Positions 33,568 through 41,311 of a stretch of 64,000 bases of DNA are shown here, in pieces (position 1 is the first letter of the stretch; every line of letters begins with the position of its first letter). A program made the position numbers and the translations under genes. This stretch comes from Nonomuraea angiospora (GTDB lineage Bacteria; Actinomycetota; Actinomycetes; Streptosporangiales; Streptosporangiaceae): assembly GCF_014873145.1 (NCBI RefSeq), contig NZ_JADBEK010000001.1:9796001-9860000 (forward strand), read 5' to 3'. Below the pieces are notes generated by a model. The model was not told the DNA's origin. It saw only the letters and a program-made list of their open reading frames with translations, and did not search any database.

Positions 33568-33951
33568 GGCGTTCACGCTACGGCGGTCTCACCCGCTGCC
33601 GCCTCAGGCCACAGCCGGATATGCCGCACACCATTAGTCGTAGGACCTCGCACCCGGCGCCAGGCCACCCGCGCCGATGGCCGTCCGTAGCTCATTCGCG
33701 TAATAGTCGGCGAGCGTCTCCCGGCCGGCGGGCAGCACGAGCCGACAGGGATCGGCCGCCTCCTTGAGCTGTCCGGTCGCCGCGTTTGGGACCCTCGCGC
33801 TTCCGGCCTTTCCGCAACGCATCCGCCCCGAACACTCAAGCGCAACCCTGACCGCCAGGACATCACCCACGAAGTCAGACAAGACGATCGAGGCGCGGCT
33901 GATACCATAACGCTTGTGACGTAACAGTCGTTATGTATCCCGGAGGAGCAA
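33568..33951. other. Intergenic region upstream of the TetR-GNAT operon
   Basis: 384 bp. An 82-codon minus-strand frame (33634-33882) is open but has a TTG start without ribosome site and no recognisable family, so it is not called. The right end holds the TetR operator dyad at 33906-33935 and GGAGGAG before the GTG at 33952. Confidence 0.5.
33906..33935. promoter_or_regulatory. TetR operator, 30-bp dyad
   Basis: CATAACG and CGTTATG outer arms with an inner near-palindrome TGTGACGTAACA share one centre at 33920/33921. 24 of 30 positions are symmetrical. The dyad ends 16 bp before the tetR GTG, so binding would block its own promoter, as expected for an autoregulated TetR gene. The region is locally A/T-rich. 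Confidence 0.7.
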
Positions 33952-34557
33952 GTGCCCAAGCAGGTCGATCAGGCTGAGCGCCGTCAGGCGATGTCCGAGG
34001 CCGTGTGGCGGGTGGTGGCGGAGCGCGGCATGGACGGGCTGACCATGCGAACGGTCGCCGACGCGGCCGGGTGCACGACCGGCATGGTGACCCACTACTT
34101 CCGCGACAAGAAGGCGCTGATGGCCCACGCCAGATCCGTCATGCACGACCGCATGGTCCACCGCGTCGACGCGCTCGCCGCCGGAGGCACCTCCCGGGAG
34201 ACGCTGCAGTCGGTGTGCGAGCAGGCATTGCCGCTGGACGCCGAGCGGCATCTGGAGGCCGTCGTGTGGATGCACTTCCAGCTCTCCGCCCGCACCGACG
34301 CCGAACTGCTCGACCTGCACGCGTCGGCCCACGCCTCCTGGGTCAGTCGCCTCACCGGCCTCCTGGGCGCCGCACTCGGCCGGCCGGAGCCCGCGGACCT
34401 GAAGGAGCGGGTCCACAGTCTGGTCGCCTGCCTGGACGGCCTGGCGTTGAATGCCGCCGCCGACCCTGGCGCCTACCCGCCCGAGCTCCTGCGCCGCGTC
34501 CTCGCGACTCAGCTTGACCTGGTCCTGGCAACCCCGGAAGGAACCGCGCATCCATGA
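33952..34557 (+). CDS. TetR-family regulator, BetI-like
   Basis: A 201-aa regulator with N-terminal HTH RRQAMSEAVWRVVAERGMDG followed by TMRTVADAAGCTTGMVTHYF, and a BetI-type helical C-terminal domain with WMHFQLSARTD and LVACLDGLALNA. GTG start with GGAGGAG 6 nt upstream. ATGA-coupled to the GNAT gene, so it controls its own operon through the 33906-33935 dyad. Effector unknown. Confidence 0.88.
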   Translation: MPKQVDQAERRQAMSEAVWRVVAERGMDGLTMRTVADAAGCTTGMVTHYFRDKKALMAHARSVMHDRMVHRVDALAAGGTSRETLQSVCEQALPLDAERHLEAVVWMHFQLSARTDAELLDLHASAHASWVSRLTGLLGAALGRPEPADLKERVHSLVACLDGLALNAAADPGAYPPELLRRVLATQLDLVLATPEGTAHP

Positions 34558-35012
34558 CGACCGCCGACCTGTCCATCACCGCCGCCGCGAGCGACGACCC
34601 CAGAATCCGGCGGTTGGTCCAGGACCTGGACGCCGACCTCGCCATTCGCTACCCCGGCGACATAGGTGACCCAGGGGGCCACCTCGACCCGGCCGTTCGC
34701 TTCCTGCTCGCTGAGCTCGACGGCCGACCAGTCGGCTGCTGCGCCATCCAGCCCTTCCCTGACGGCGCCGCCGAGCTCAAGCGCATGTACGTAACTCCGG
34801 CGGCCCGCGGCCGAGGCATCGCCGGACGGCTGCTGGCCGAGGCCGAACGCACCGCCGCCGCCCTCGGCCACCCCGAGATCCGTCTGGAAACCGGTCTCCA
34901 CCAGCCCGAGGCCATCGCGCTGTACACCCGTGCCGGCTACACGCCCATCCCCAACTATCCGCCCTACCAGCATGAGCCGCTCAGCCGCTGCTATGCCAAG
35001 CGGCTGCCCTGA
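34554..35012 (+). CDS. GNAT-family N-acetyltransferase
   Basis: A 152-aa acetyltransferase. Acetyl-CoA binding motif A is MYVTPAARGRGIAGRLLAEA (R/Q-x-x-G-x-G/A), with beta-strand FLLAELDGRPVGCCAI before it and LETGLHQPEAIALYTRAGY after. The subgroup resembles small-molecule or peptide acetyltransferases of unknown target. Coupled to the TetR gene by a 4-nt overlap, which suggests an inducible resistance or detoxification unit. Confidence 0.88.
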   Translation: MTTADLSITAAASDDPRIRRLVQDLDADLAIRYPGDIGDPGGHLDPAVRFLLAELDGRPVGCCAIQPFPDGAAELKRMYVTPAARGRGIAGRLLAEAERTAAALGHPEIRLETGLHQPEAIALYTRAGYTPIPNYPPYQHEPLSRCYAKRLP

Positions 35013-35435
35013 CGGGTCCCCCCAGGGAGCCACCCGTACGGTGGAGGATCTTCCTACTCGGGTGAAGGTTTCTCCGCTCCGGAGGAGTAATGACACCCCA
35101 TGCCATTCCCGGCCGTGCAGGATCACGGTGTTGTCCAGGAGCCTGAGGTCGCGCGGGCGCAGCCGGAAACCCGGCGTCATTGCCAAACTCGGACAAGACC
35201 GCCTCGCGAGCCTCCAGTGCGGCGAGCGCATTGGGGTCGGCGGCTTACCGGCCTCCTGTCGGCGTCGCTCGATCCGCAGCCGGTTGTCGTGCACGCACAG
35301 CCGACCTTGGCGTCATCGGAACACCGGCCACGCCCGGTCGAAGGCGCTCCCGTCATGTACGTCGCTGAGGACGCTCGGCGGCTAAGCCTTGCGTTTGCTT
35401 CGTTTATTTCGGATACTGCGACTGGAGGTGTCGTG
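35013..35435. other. Intergenic region before the orphan antitoxin
   Basis: 423 bp. Frames are open on both strands but none has a start, ribosome site and recognisable protein together. A minus-strand segment around 35030-35160 reads like a decayed coding fragment (LRLLDNTVILHGREWHGVSL) that I cannot assign. The promoter of the antitoxin gene must lie in the A/T-richer last 60 bp. Confidence 0.4.
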
Positions 35436-35891
35436 ATGGCCGATGTCCAAGCCAAGCGTGTTCAACCTGGGATCATCGACGCTGAGGTGGCTGGTCGCGC
35501 CGTGCGGCGGATCAAGGACTACCTCATGCGGTACCCCGACCAGACGACCATTCGCGTCGCAGGCGAGCACGGTGACGAGGGTCCGCTGATCTTGCCTCGT
35601 GAGGCCGTGAGTCTGCTCGCCTTCATCCTCGCTCAGGCGGCTGAAGGTCGGGGAGTGACGGTCATTCCGTCCCACGCCGAACTGACGACGCAGCAAGCGG
35701 CAGACATGCTGAACGTCTCACGCCCCTATCTGATCAAGCTTCTTGAGGCGGGAGAAATCCCCTTCCGGCTGATCGGCAAGCATCGGCGCATCACGTATGA
35801 GGATCTTCAGGAGTACAAACGTCGCGATGATGTCAAGCGCCGTACGGCTGCCGATCAGCTTGCTGCGCTCGGTCAAGAGCTGGGCATCTGA
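35436..35891 (+). CDS. Antitoxin with excisionase-type HTH (partner of PIN toxin)
   Basis: A 151-aa protein. The N-terminal half is a helical region (AEVAGRAVRRIKDYLMRYPD); the C-terminal half has an excisionase/MerR-like HTH (LTTQQAADMLNVSRPYLIKL, then GEIPFRLIGKHRRITYEDLQ). This architecture is common in actinobacterial PIN-toxin antitoxins, and a PIN gene remnant starts 3 bp downstream. ATG at 35436 has GGAGG 7 nt upstream; a GTG one codon earlier is possible. The antitoxin is intact while the toxin is not, so it is now an orphan and may still regulate other toxin operons. Confidence 0.82.
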   Translation: MADVQAKRVQPGIIDAEVAGRAVRRIKDYLMRYPDQTTIRVAGEHGDEGPLILPREAVSLLAFILAQAAEGRGVTVIPSHAELTTQQAADMLNVSRPYLIKLLEAGEIPFRLIGKHRRITYEDLQEYKRRDDVKRRTAADQLAALGQELGI

Positions 35892-35894
35892 AGC

Positions 35895-36201
35895 ATGGCC
35901 TTCGTAGTTCTCTACGACGCGAACGTGCTCTACGGCAATACACTTCGCGACCTGCTCATCCGTCTCGCTATGACGGGCCGCATACAGGCCAAATGGACCA
36001 ACGGGATCCTCGACGAGATGCAGCGTAACCTTGCTGCCAATCGTCCCGGACCAGATCGATCTCGATGGAAGGGTCGTATGGGCCTGTGTGCAACAGATCG
36101 CGGACTCGCGTATGAGTCCGCCGGAAACCGTTGACGACGTGCTCGACGCATTGGAGGTTGCCCGCCTCGTCGAGTCGGTTGCTGCGCTTCGAGCAGGGTA
36201 G
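35895..36201 (+). pseudogene. PIN-domain toxin, internally deleted and frameshifted
   Basis: The N-terminal ~50 codons encode FVVLYDANVLYGNTLRDLL to EMQRNLAANRP, the start of a PIN toxin. From about 36049, in the +1 frame, the sequence reads DQIDLDGRVVWACVQQIADS and continues to VESVAALRAG-stop at 36199-36201, the C-terminal part of the same family. Family proteins are about 185-190 aa, so roughly 85-90 internal residues, including central catalytic acids, have been lost at the 36045-36050 junction. The ATG frame itself stops at 36134 after 79 aa. The toxin should be inactive. Confidence 0.8.
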
Positions 36202-36418
36202 ATCGGAGGAGGCAAAAGTGACGACCAGCGTTAACGCTTTTCGGACGTCGCCCTTCCCGGCCGGTGTGAGGCGCGGCTGTACTCCATCAAGCTGTAGTCC
36301 TGTTTGCTCCGCTACGACGACCGCATTCGGATCAACCCGCACGCCTACGGTGGGTCGGCCGCCACCAGTCCTATTTGCCTGGCGCTGTCGTGACCAATCG
36401 GTCGGCGTCGGCGATGTG

Positions 36419-37000
36419 TTAACCCAATGGCAGGGCGCCAACCTTGCACTTGAACATCTCGGCGAACCGCCGCTGAGCGATCTGCATGAGCTGGACGAGG
36501 TCGTGGTCCTGGTCCCGAGACGGGTTCTTCTTAACGTAGATGGTGATGAGCGACTTCTCGTTCCCGCAATGGAACAAGGCGCCGGCCGCGCGAAACGGAT
36601 AGCCCCGGACCTCGTAGTTGTCCATTGATCCTATGCCCAGTTCCCGCGGGAGCTCGGCCCGGTCGTTCCCCTCCCCGTTTCGCATCCACTTCTCGATGAC
36701 TTCCTGCTCGGTTGAGCGCTCGTAACCTGTGAGGAGGATGCTTTGCACGTCGTTCATAACGGCGCAGCTATCCGCGACGGAGTGCTTGCTGGGGCCAGTC
36801 GTGTATCGGCCGGTGTAGCCGGTCAACTCGGCCACCGCGGCCTCTGGGATGAAATTACACAGATAGGGAGGACGATTCACGACGTCGCGCCGCACGGGCG
36901 AGGGTGTAGGCGGTGGGCCGACTGATCTGTTCGGCGTGCACGAGACAGTCGGCAGGACCATGACGGTCAGACAGAGCCACACCGCCGGCCGCCTAGTCAT
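36419..37000 (-). CDS. Secreted lipoprotein of unknown function
   Basis: A 193-aa protein with a lipoprotein signal, MTRRPAVWLCLTVMVLPTVSC, with lipid-Cys at about 21. The mature part (YLCNFIPEAAVAELTGYTG, then CAVMNDVQSILLTGYE) resembles the DUF3558-type actinobacterial lipoproteins that have two conserved Cys. The ATG overlaps the stop of the upstream 699-aa gene by 8 nt, so it belongs to the WXG100-like operon. It may be an outer-surface partner of that system; function unknown. Confidence 0.75.
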   Translation of the reverse strand: MTRRPAVWLCLTVMVLPTVSCTPNRSVGPPPTPSPVRRDVVNRPPYLCNFIPEAAVAELTGYTGRYTTGPSKHSVADSCAVMNDVQSILLTGYERSTEQEVIEKWMRNGEGNDRAELPRELGIGSMDNYEVRGYPFRAAGALFHCGNEKSLITIYVKKNPSRDQDHDLVQLMQIAQRRFAEMFKCKVGALPLG

Positions 37001-39092
37001 CGTCCCCCGCCTCCTGTTCAGAGCCACCGACGTTGGCCTTGAATTCGTCTGATCCCGCTTTGACTTTCGTTTGGGCACTACCGAAATCGTCGGGCACTCT
37101 GGAGTGGCGGTCCAGCCAGCTCACGAAGTTGTCGTACTCGTATCTGGTCATCCGGTGCGGGGCTTTGACCTGTGGCGGGTCGTTCTCTACGAAAGGTTGC
37201 TCTTTCAGGCTGTCGCGATCGTAGTACCCGTGGGCGACAGAGGATGACTCGAGCATCTGTTTCACCATCTGCTCGGCGGCCTTCTGATCAGACGCGGCCG
37301 CACCGAAACTCTTGGCAGTCTTCCCGCCGCCGTGCCCAGCCTGTTCCACCAGCCAGTTCCCGGCCTTCGCGTAGCCGTCCTTGACGAAGTTCTCGTAGAT
37401 GGTTTCGGCCGCCTTGAGCCCCACTTTGCCCACCTGCCCGGCGAAGGGGATAGGGACGAGGCCGATGCCGTCTTCGACCATTTTCCGGAAGGCCGCGTCC
37501 GCGGCGTCGGCCTCCTTGCCCCGGCCGACCAGCGCCAGCTTGCGTCCCTCGAGCAGGTGTCCCAGCGCCTTGGAGTCATTCGTGATCACGTTTTGCAGAA
37601 AAGTGTTGTCGTGCGCCGCGATCGCCTGGTCGATTCTTCCCCGCATGTGTGCGATCTGCCCGAAGAGCAGGGCCTGGTATCCCTTTTCATCGGCGGCCAC
37701 ATCGAGCAGGACTAGATCGATGTCCGGCGGGGTGAACTCGGAGATCGGCCGGCCGTTGACGATGCCCGTAAGCTCCCCGTCCTTCGCTCGCGCGTAGTTC
37801 TTGTAGTACGCGCTGACGATGTCGTCGGTGTGCTCCGCGAGGATGCGACCCATGTTGTCGCGGATGCCGGAGAGACGATCGAGCTCCGACGGGTCGTTGA
37901 TTTCGACCTCCCCCGCGTCGTTGAACGACGCATGTGGGTCGACCTCGTCGGCGAGTATTTGAGTGGCCATGACCGCCAGTCGCTTGGAGTCGGCATCGGC
38001 GCCCTTCATTGCCGCCTCCATGGCCTCCCCCAGCGATTCGCCGCGATCGCCCATCTCCCACTGTGGCCGGCGATCGCTCATCAGGTACTTCAGCAAGTCC
38101 TTGTTGTCGAGCAGCGCCTGCGCGCGCTCTCGCGACGTGCTCGCAACGGTCATCAGCGCGGCGATCGGATCGGCGCTGCCGATGACGTCGGAATCCTGGA
38201 ACGGCCGCGTGTCGATGGGCGCGGGAAGGTTGTAGACGTCGGTGTCCTTCGGCAGGAACCGCGTGCGATGCTCTTTCAGGTAGTCGCGGTCCCACTGGAT
38301 CATGTCCTGGCCGATGGTCCCCATGAACCACTCGCTGTACGCCTCTTTCGGCGCCGCCGCGAGGATCTGGCCGAGCGACCAATATCCGGGATTTGTCAGT
38401 CCGCCCATGTCGGGAGCCGGGAGCTCCGTGCGCCCCTGCCGCTTGAGCTCCTCGACGAACTTCCGGTTGAGATGCGCGTTCTTTGTCGGGTCGGTTGCAG
38501 CGGCGAGGGCCTTGCCCAGCATGGACAGTACGTCGCGATTCTGCTGCCGGATGGCCGCCGAATCGCGATTGGCGTCGAGCGTCTTGCGGATCCGCGTTCC
38601 CATGGCGGCGGGAAGCGCGAAGAGGCCCTGCGGGCCGAGTTGTTCGATGAGGGCGGTGGCGAACTGCGGATCGGACAGTCGCCCCTTGTAGGCGGCGAGC
38701 TTTTCCAGAGCGCCCGCGTCCCCGCGCGCGGCGGCCGCGAACAGCGGGGCGGCCTGCGCCGCCTCGGCCCGCACCTTGGCCGGGATCATTCTCGACTCGT
38801 CGATCCGCGCCATCCCGGCAGGGACGATCGCGCCGGGGGCCGGGTTGCCGAACACGTCCACGTCGACTTTCTCGGCCTCGTACGCGAGATCGCGCCGCCG
38901 GTAGAGGTCGGGGGCCTGCTCGGTCAGCCACTGCCCTATCCGGCCGATCGCCGCCACTCCCGGGTGGGTGAGCTCGACCTCGTTCAGAATCGCCCGGAGC
39001 TGCGCCGCGCATTCGGTCAGACCTTTTCCCGCGTTTTGCACGCCGGAGCCGAGCCGGTGCATTTCTCTGGGGTCGATCGAGGAGAAAGTCAT
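36993..39092 (-). CDS. Large DUF6571-like protein, putative type VII-associated protein
   Basis: A 699-aa protein beginning MTFSSIDPREMHRLGSGVQN, an N-terminal helical region (to about residue 90) like a WXG100/LXG hairpin. The middle part is mostly helical (KALAAATDPTKNAHLNRKFV, IQWDRDYLKEHRTRFLPKD), and the charged C-terminus ends QEAGDDD. It resembles proteins annotated DUF6571 in Nonomuraea and Streptomyces. No catalytic motif is recognised. It is ATGA-coupled to the WXG100-like gene upstream and overlaps the lipoprotein gene downstream. A secreted substrate or scaffold is inferred. Confidence 0.65.
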   Translation of the reverse strand: MTFSSIDPREMHRLGSGVQNAGKGLTECAAQLRAILNEVELTHPGVAAIGRIGQWLTEQAPDLYRRRDLAYEAEKVDVDVFGNPAPGAIVPAGMARIDESRMIPAKVRAEAAQAAPLFAAAARGDAGALEKLAAYKGRLSDPQFATALIEQLGPQGLFALPAAMGTRIRKTLDANRDSAAIRQQNRDVLSMLGKALAAATDPTKNAHLNRKFVEELKRQGRTELPAPDMGGLTNPGYWSLGQILAAAPKEAYSEWFMGTIGQDMIQWDRDYLKEHRTRFLPKDTDVYNLPAPIDTRPFQDSDVIGSADPIAALMTVASTSRERAQALLDNKDLLKYLMSDRRPQWEMGDRGESLGEAMEAAMKGADADSKRLAVMATQILADEVDPHASFNDAGEVEINDPSELDRLSGIRDNMGRILAEHTDDIVSAYYKNYARAKDGELTGIVNGRPISEFTPPDIDLVLLDVAADEKGYQALLFGQIAHMRGRIDQAIAAHDNTFLQNVITNDSKALGHLLEGRKLALVGRGKEADAADAAFRKMVEDGIGLVPIPFAGQVGKVGLKAAETIYENFVKDGYAKAGNWLVEQAGHGGGKTAKSFGAAASDQKAAEQMVKQMLESSSVAHGYYDRDSLKEQPFVENDPPQVKAPHRMTRYEYDNFVSWLDRHSRVPDDFGSAQTKVKAGSDEFKANVGGSEQEAGDDD

Positions 39093-39340
39093 TCGTCTCT
39101 CGGCCCCATCACGGTCTGGTTGGAGATCGTTTCGTGGAGATGGTCGATGACCCCGCGAAGTCCTCGCCACAACTCCGCACGCTGCTGCGCCAGGTCACCA
39201 CCGAATCTATCGGCGACCGGCCCCGTCCACGTCCGCCCGCTCGACATTTGCAGCAGCGGCTGGTCCAGCGTGTGCCAGTGCTGGTCAGACAATTCCTGAG
39301 CGCGGCGCAGCGCGTTCATCAACTCGGCACGAGTAGTCAT
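39089..39340 (-). CDS. WXG100-like small protein
   Basis: An 83-aa helical-hairpin protein, MTTRAELMNALRRAQELSDQ then a turn with WTG (RTWTGPVADRF) and a second helix AQQRAELWRGLRGVIDHLHE. Size and W-x-G turn match ESAT-6/WXG100 proteins secreted by type VII systems. ATG at 39340 is followed by a 4-nt overlap with the DUF6571-like gene. No EccC or other secretion ATPase is in the window, so secretion would rely on a system elsewhere. Confidence 0.65.
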   Translation of the reverse strand: MTTRAELMNALRRAQELSDQHWHTLDQPLLQMSSGRTWTGPVADRFGGDLAQQRAELWRGLRGVIDHLHETISNQTVMGPRDE

Positions 39341-39521
39341 GAAGACCTCCCACCGAAGCGGTACGCAAGCCGTGCCCATGAAGTCTCAAATTCGTTCCGA
39401 TTCACTTTGCCACGCCGCCATTCCGGACGTCATGCCGCCGAACGAAAACAGTATTCCTGTCAGCCGAGCGCGTCGATCTCCGCGATCAGAGCCGGCTCGG
39501 CACGGTGTGCATCAACCCAAG

Positions 39522-40004
39522 TCATGGCAGACCCCTTTTCGGATCGGGGGGAGTTGGGTAGGTGCCTCGGCCTGGCACCGTGTACACCAACCTCTGGTCG
39601 CGGAGAAGTGTCAGCGCGCGTCGTACGGTGCCCTTGGCCACGTCATATTGCTGTGCGAGTTGCGTTTCGGACGGCAGCGGCACGTCCTGCTCGAAGTCGC
39701 CGGCTCGGACCTTCGCGGCCAGGTCGTCAGCGATTGTCTGGAATCTCCACCCTGATCTTGCCTGGCGTGACGCGCTCTCTGGCCCAACGTATGAGCCCTC
39801 ACCCCTGATCGTGTAGATGATGCCCGCGTCGCGTAGCTCTCGGATCGCCCGCCGGGCCGTGATCCGCGCGACGCCGAACTCGCTCACGAGGTCAGCCTCG
39901 GACGGTACGAGCGCGCCCGGCTGGAGCGCGCCGTCGTCGATCCGCTTGCGCAGCACATCGGCGAGTTGGTTGTAGAGCGGCACGGGTCCACGAGGGTTGA
40001 GCAC
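39522..40004 (-). CDS. Tandem-wHTH GntR-family regulator
   Basis: A 160-aa protein made of two GntR winged-HTH domains. Domain one is residues ~8-72 (PLYNQLADVLRKRIDDGALQ, ARITARRAIRELRDAGI, RGEGSYV). Domain two is residues ~83-150 (FQTIADDLAAKVRAGDFEQD, AKGTVRRALTLLRDQRLVYT, PGRGTYP). There is no effector domain. Doubling of the wHTH in one chain suggests binding to a direct or inverted repeat as a pseudo-dimer. It is divergent from the small genes at 40176-40641, which it probably controls. Confidence 0.82.
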   Translation of the reverse strand: MLNPRGPVPLYNQLADVLRKRIDDGALQPGALVPSEADLVSEFGVARITARRAIRELRDAGIIYTIRGEGSYVGPESASRQARSGWRFQTIADDLAAKVRAGDFEQDVPLPSETQLAQQYDVAKGTVRRALTLLRDQRLVYTVPGRGTYPTPPDPKRGLP

Positions 40005-40056
40005 GTCCGAATCGTAGTTGTACCGATACGGGCCATCATCGGCGACTACGTCCCTT

Positions 40057-40068
40057 GCTAGGACTAGC
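40057..40068. promoter_or_regulatory. Dyad GCTAG-GA-CTAGC upstream of the GntR gene
   Basis: Perfect 5-bp inverted repeat in the 171-bp divergent region between the tandem GntR gene and the small gene at 40176. The stretch 40060-40130 is A/T-richer than its surroundings and includes TAGAAT, a possible -10 for the rightward genes. Confidence 0.4.
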
Positions 40069-40175
40069 CGTTCTCTTACATGGATTAGGACAAGCTATGT
40101 ACTGGCTAGAATGAGTGTTGTTACTGTGGCTCATGACGTTCAATGCCACGCGAACTGATGCCGGAGGTCCGGCCC

Positions 40176-40355
40176 ATGGCAGGCCCAACCACAGATCTAC
40201 GATTCGAACCCTTGACGGTTGAGATCCATGCCGTGCTCGAGAAGCACGGATACCGGCTGCCTCCGGGCGGTGATCACATCCGCGAACTCGTCATGGTCCG
40301 CGTCGATATCGCGCTCAAGAACCTCGTCGAGATCTTCGAAGGAAGAGTGCGGTGA
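40176..40355 (+). CDS. Small hypothetical protein, 59 aa
   Basis: A 59-aa protein (MAGPTTDLRFEPLTVEIHAV to EIFEGRVR), acidic/hydrophobic and mostly helical by eye, without recognised family. ATG at 40176 has GGAGG 8 nt upstream; another in-frame ATG at 40143 lacks a site. The stop is 1 bp before the next gene, so the two are translated as a unit. Divergent from the tandem GntR regulator. Confidence 0.55.
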   Translation: MAGPTTDLRFEPLTVEIHAVLEKHGYRLPPGGDHIRELVMVRVDIALKNLVEIFEGRVR

Positions 40356-40356
40356 C

Positions 40357-40641
40357 ATGGCGTGCGAGATTCCTGACTTCCACGGCCCGCACGCCGCACC
40401 ACCCCAGCCGGGCCACCTGGTATTGGCCTGGTACCAACCAGACCGTCGGGTTTTGCGCATCCGTGTCGTCTCGTGGACGTGCGAATGTCGGCCGACGACG
40501 TACGAGCTATGTGGCGCCGCTGGTCAGGGCTTCGTCCGTCGTATCGACCGCGACAAGCGGACCGTCCACGAAACCTCGTGGACATTGACCGCTGCCGCCA
40601 GACACACCTTCGAGCAGATCCTGCGCGGCGAGGCTCGGTGA
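40357..40641 (+). CDS. Small hypothetical protein, 94 aa
   Basis: A 94-aa protein (MACEIPDFHGPHAAPPQPGH to TFEQILRGEAR) with three Cys (C3, then CECRPTTYELC) that could bind metal or form disulfides. No signal peptide and no recognised family. GGAAGAG precedes the ATG by about 8 nt. Lies between the 59-aa gene and an HTH gene in a rightward string of small genes typical of actinobacterial accessory or integrative regions. Confidence 0.55.
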   Translation: MACEIPDFHGPHAAPPQPGHLVLAWYQPDRRVLRIRVVSWTCECRPTTYELCGAAGQGFVRRIDRDKRTVHETSWTLTAAARHTFEQILRGEAR

Positions 40642-40698
40642 TCGCCGCAACTTTTAATATCACGCCTATTTCTGAAAGAGTCGGGGTGCGGTGGTGCG

Positions 40699-41109
40699 AT
40701 GGCTGTAACGGATGATCAGGCCCGGCTCGTAGTCGAGGATCTGGCTGACCTCATGTCCCTCGCGCAGGGGCGAACCGCCGATCGGGCTCTTCACGCGGCG
40801 ATCCAGCGCATGGCTCAACGGCACGACCGTGGGCCGCAACCGAGCGCTGTACGGTTGTCCACGGCGGCCTCAGTTCTCGGCGTGACAGTTCCCACTGCCC
40901 GCTCGTGGATGAGTCACGGAGTGCTCGAAGCGGTTCCTGGCGAGGGTGTCGCTCGTGTGACGGCGACCTCACTGGCCCGGGTCGTGGTTGTCCTTCGCGA
41001 GATCGGCGAGGACGATCCTGGACGCAGACTCACCAAGGTGATCGCTGCGCTCCGTGACCTTTGGCGCTGTCCATTTGTGGATTGGCCAGACGGGCAAGAT
41101 ACTGCCTGA
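40699..41109 (+). CDS. Helix-turn-helix DNA-binding protein, possibly truncated
   Basis: A 136-aa protein with a MerR/excisionase-like HTH in the middle (RLSTAASVLGVTVPTARSWM, then SHGVLEAVPGEGVARVTATS). Similar proteins accompany PIN toxins as antitoxins, but no toxin gene follows. Its TGA stop is formed by the first bases of repeat copy B (41108 onward), and the tail CPFVDWPDGQDTA looks unlike the family, so insertion of the repeat may have shortened it. Confidence 0.65.
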   Translation: MAVTDDQARLVVEDLADLMSLAQGRTADRALHAAIQRMAQRHDRGPQPSAVRLSTAASVLGVTVPTARSWMSHGVLEAVPGEGVARVTATSLARVVVVLREIGEDDPGRRLTKVIAALRDLWRCPFVDWPDGQDTA

Positions 41110-41311
41110 TCCAGCAGGCAGGGTGGGCTTCAGCAGGCCCACCGCCTAGACGGTCAAGGGGTGGGCTCGATGGCGCCGGAGGCGCGTGGGGGTGCGCCGG
41201 AGGCGCCTAGGGAAGAACAGCCCGAGCGGAGCGAGGTCCTTTTGTTCGGGGCGGGTGTCAGCAGGCCCACCACCCAGATGGGCAACGGGTGGGGGAGCCA
41301 GGCCCACCTAC
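41108..41311 (-). repeat. Hairpin-rich ~200-bp repeat, copy B
   Basis: Reverse-complement copy of the element at 14476-14697. Shared blocks in order are GTAGGTGGGCC, CCACCCGTTGCCCATCTGGG, GCGCACCCC, CCCACCCCTTGACC, AGGCGGTGGGCC and the 20-bp run CCCACCCTGCCTGCTGGATC. Its left boundary makes the stop of the HTH gene and its right boundary is the TAG stop of the ABC ATPase gene, so it exactly fills the space between two convergent genes. Internal palindromes TGGCGCCGGAGGCGC and GTGCGCCGGAGGCGCC can fold into strong stems. Confidence 0.8.

Noticed and set aside
36202..36418. Possible C-terminal fragment (DDRIRINPHAYGGSAA) of a lost gene
   Set aside because: Too short and interrupted by a stop just upstream; no family could be named, so it is only noted as a possible remnant.
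40195..40240. GATTCGAACCC, the reverse complement of a tRNA T-loop (GGGTTCGAATC)
   Set aside because: The flanking bases do not form a T-stem, and no acceptor, D or anticodon arm is present; the stretch is within the small gene at 40176-40355.
40005..41109. Integrative element (integrase, att site) around the small genes
   Set aside because: Small genes and a GntR regulator recall such elements, but there is no integrase, replication gene or tRNA-derived att repeat.
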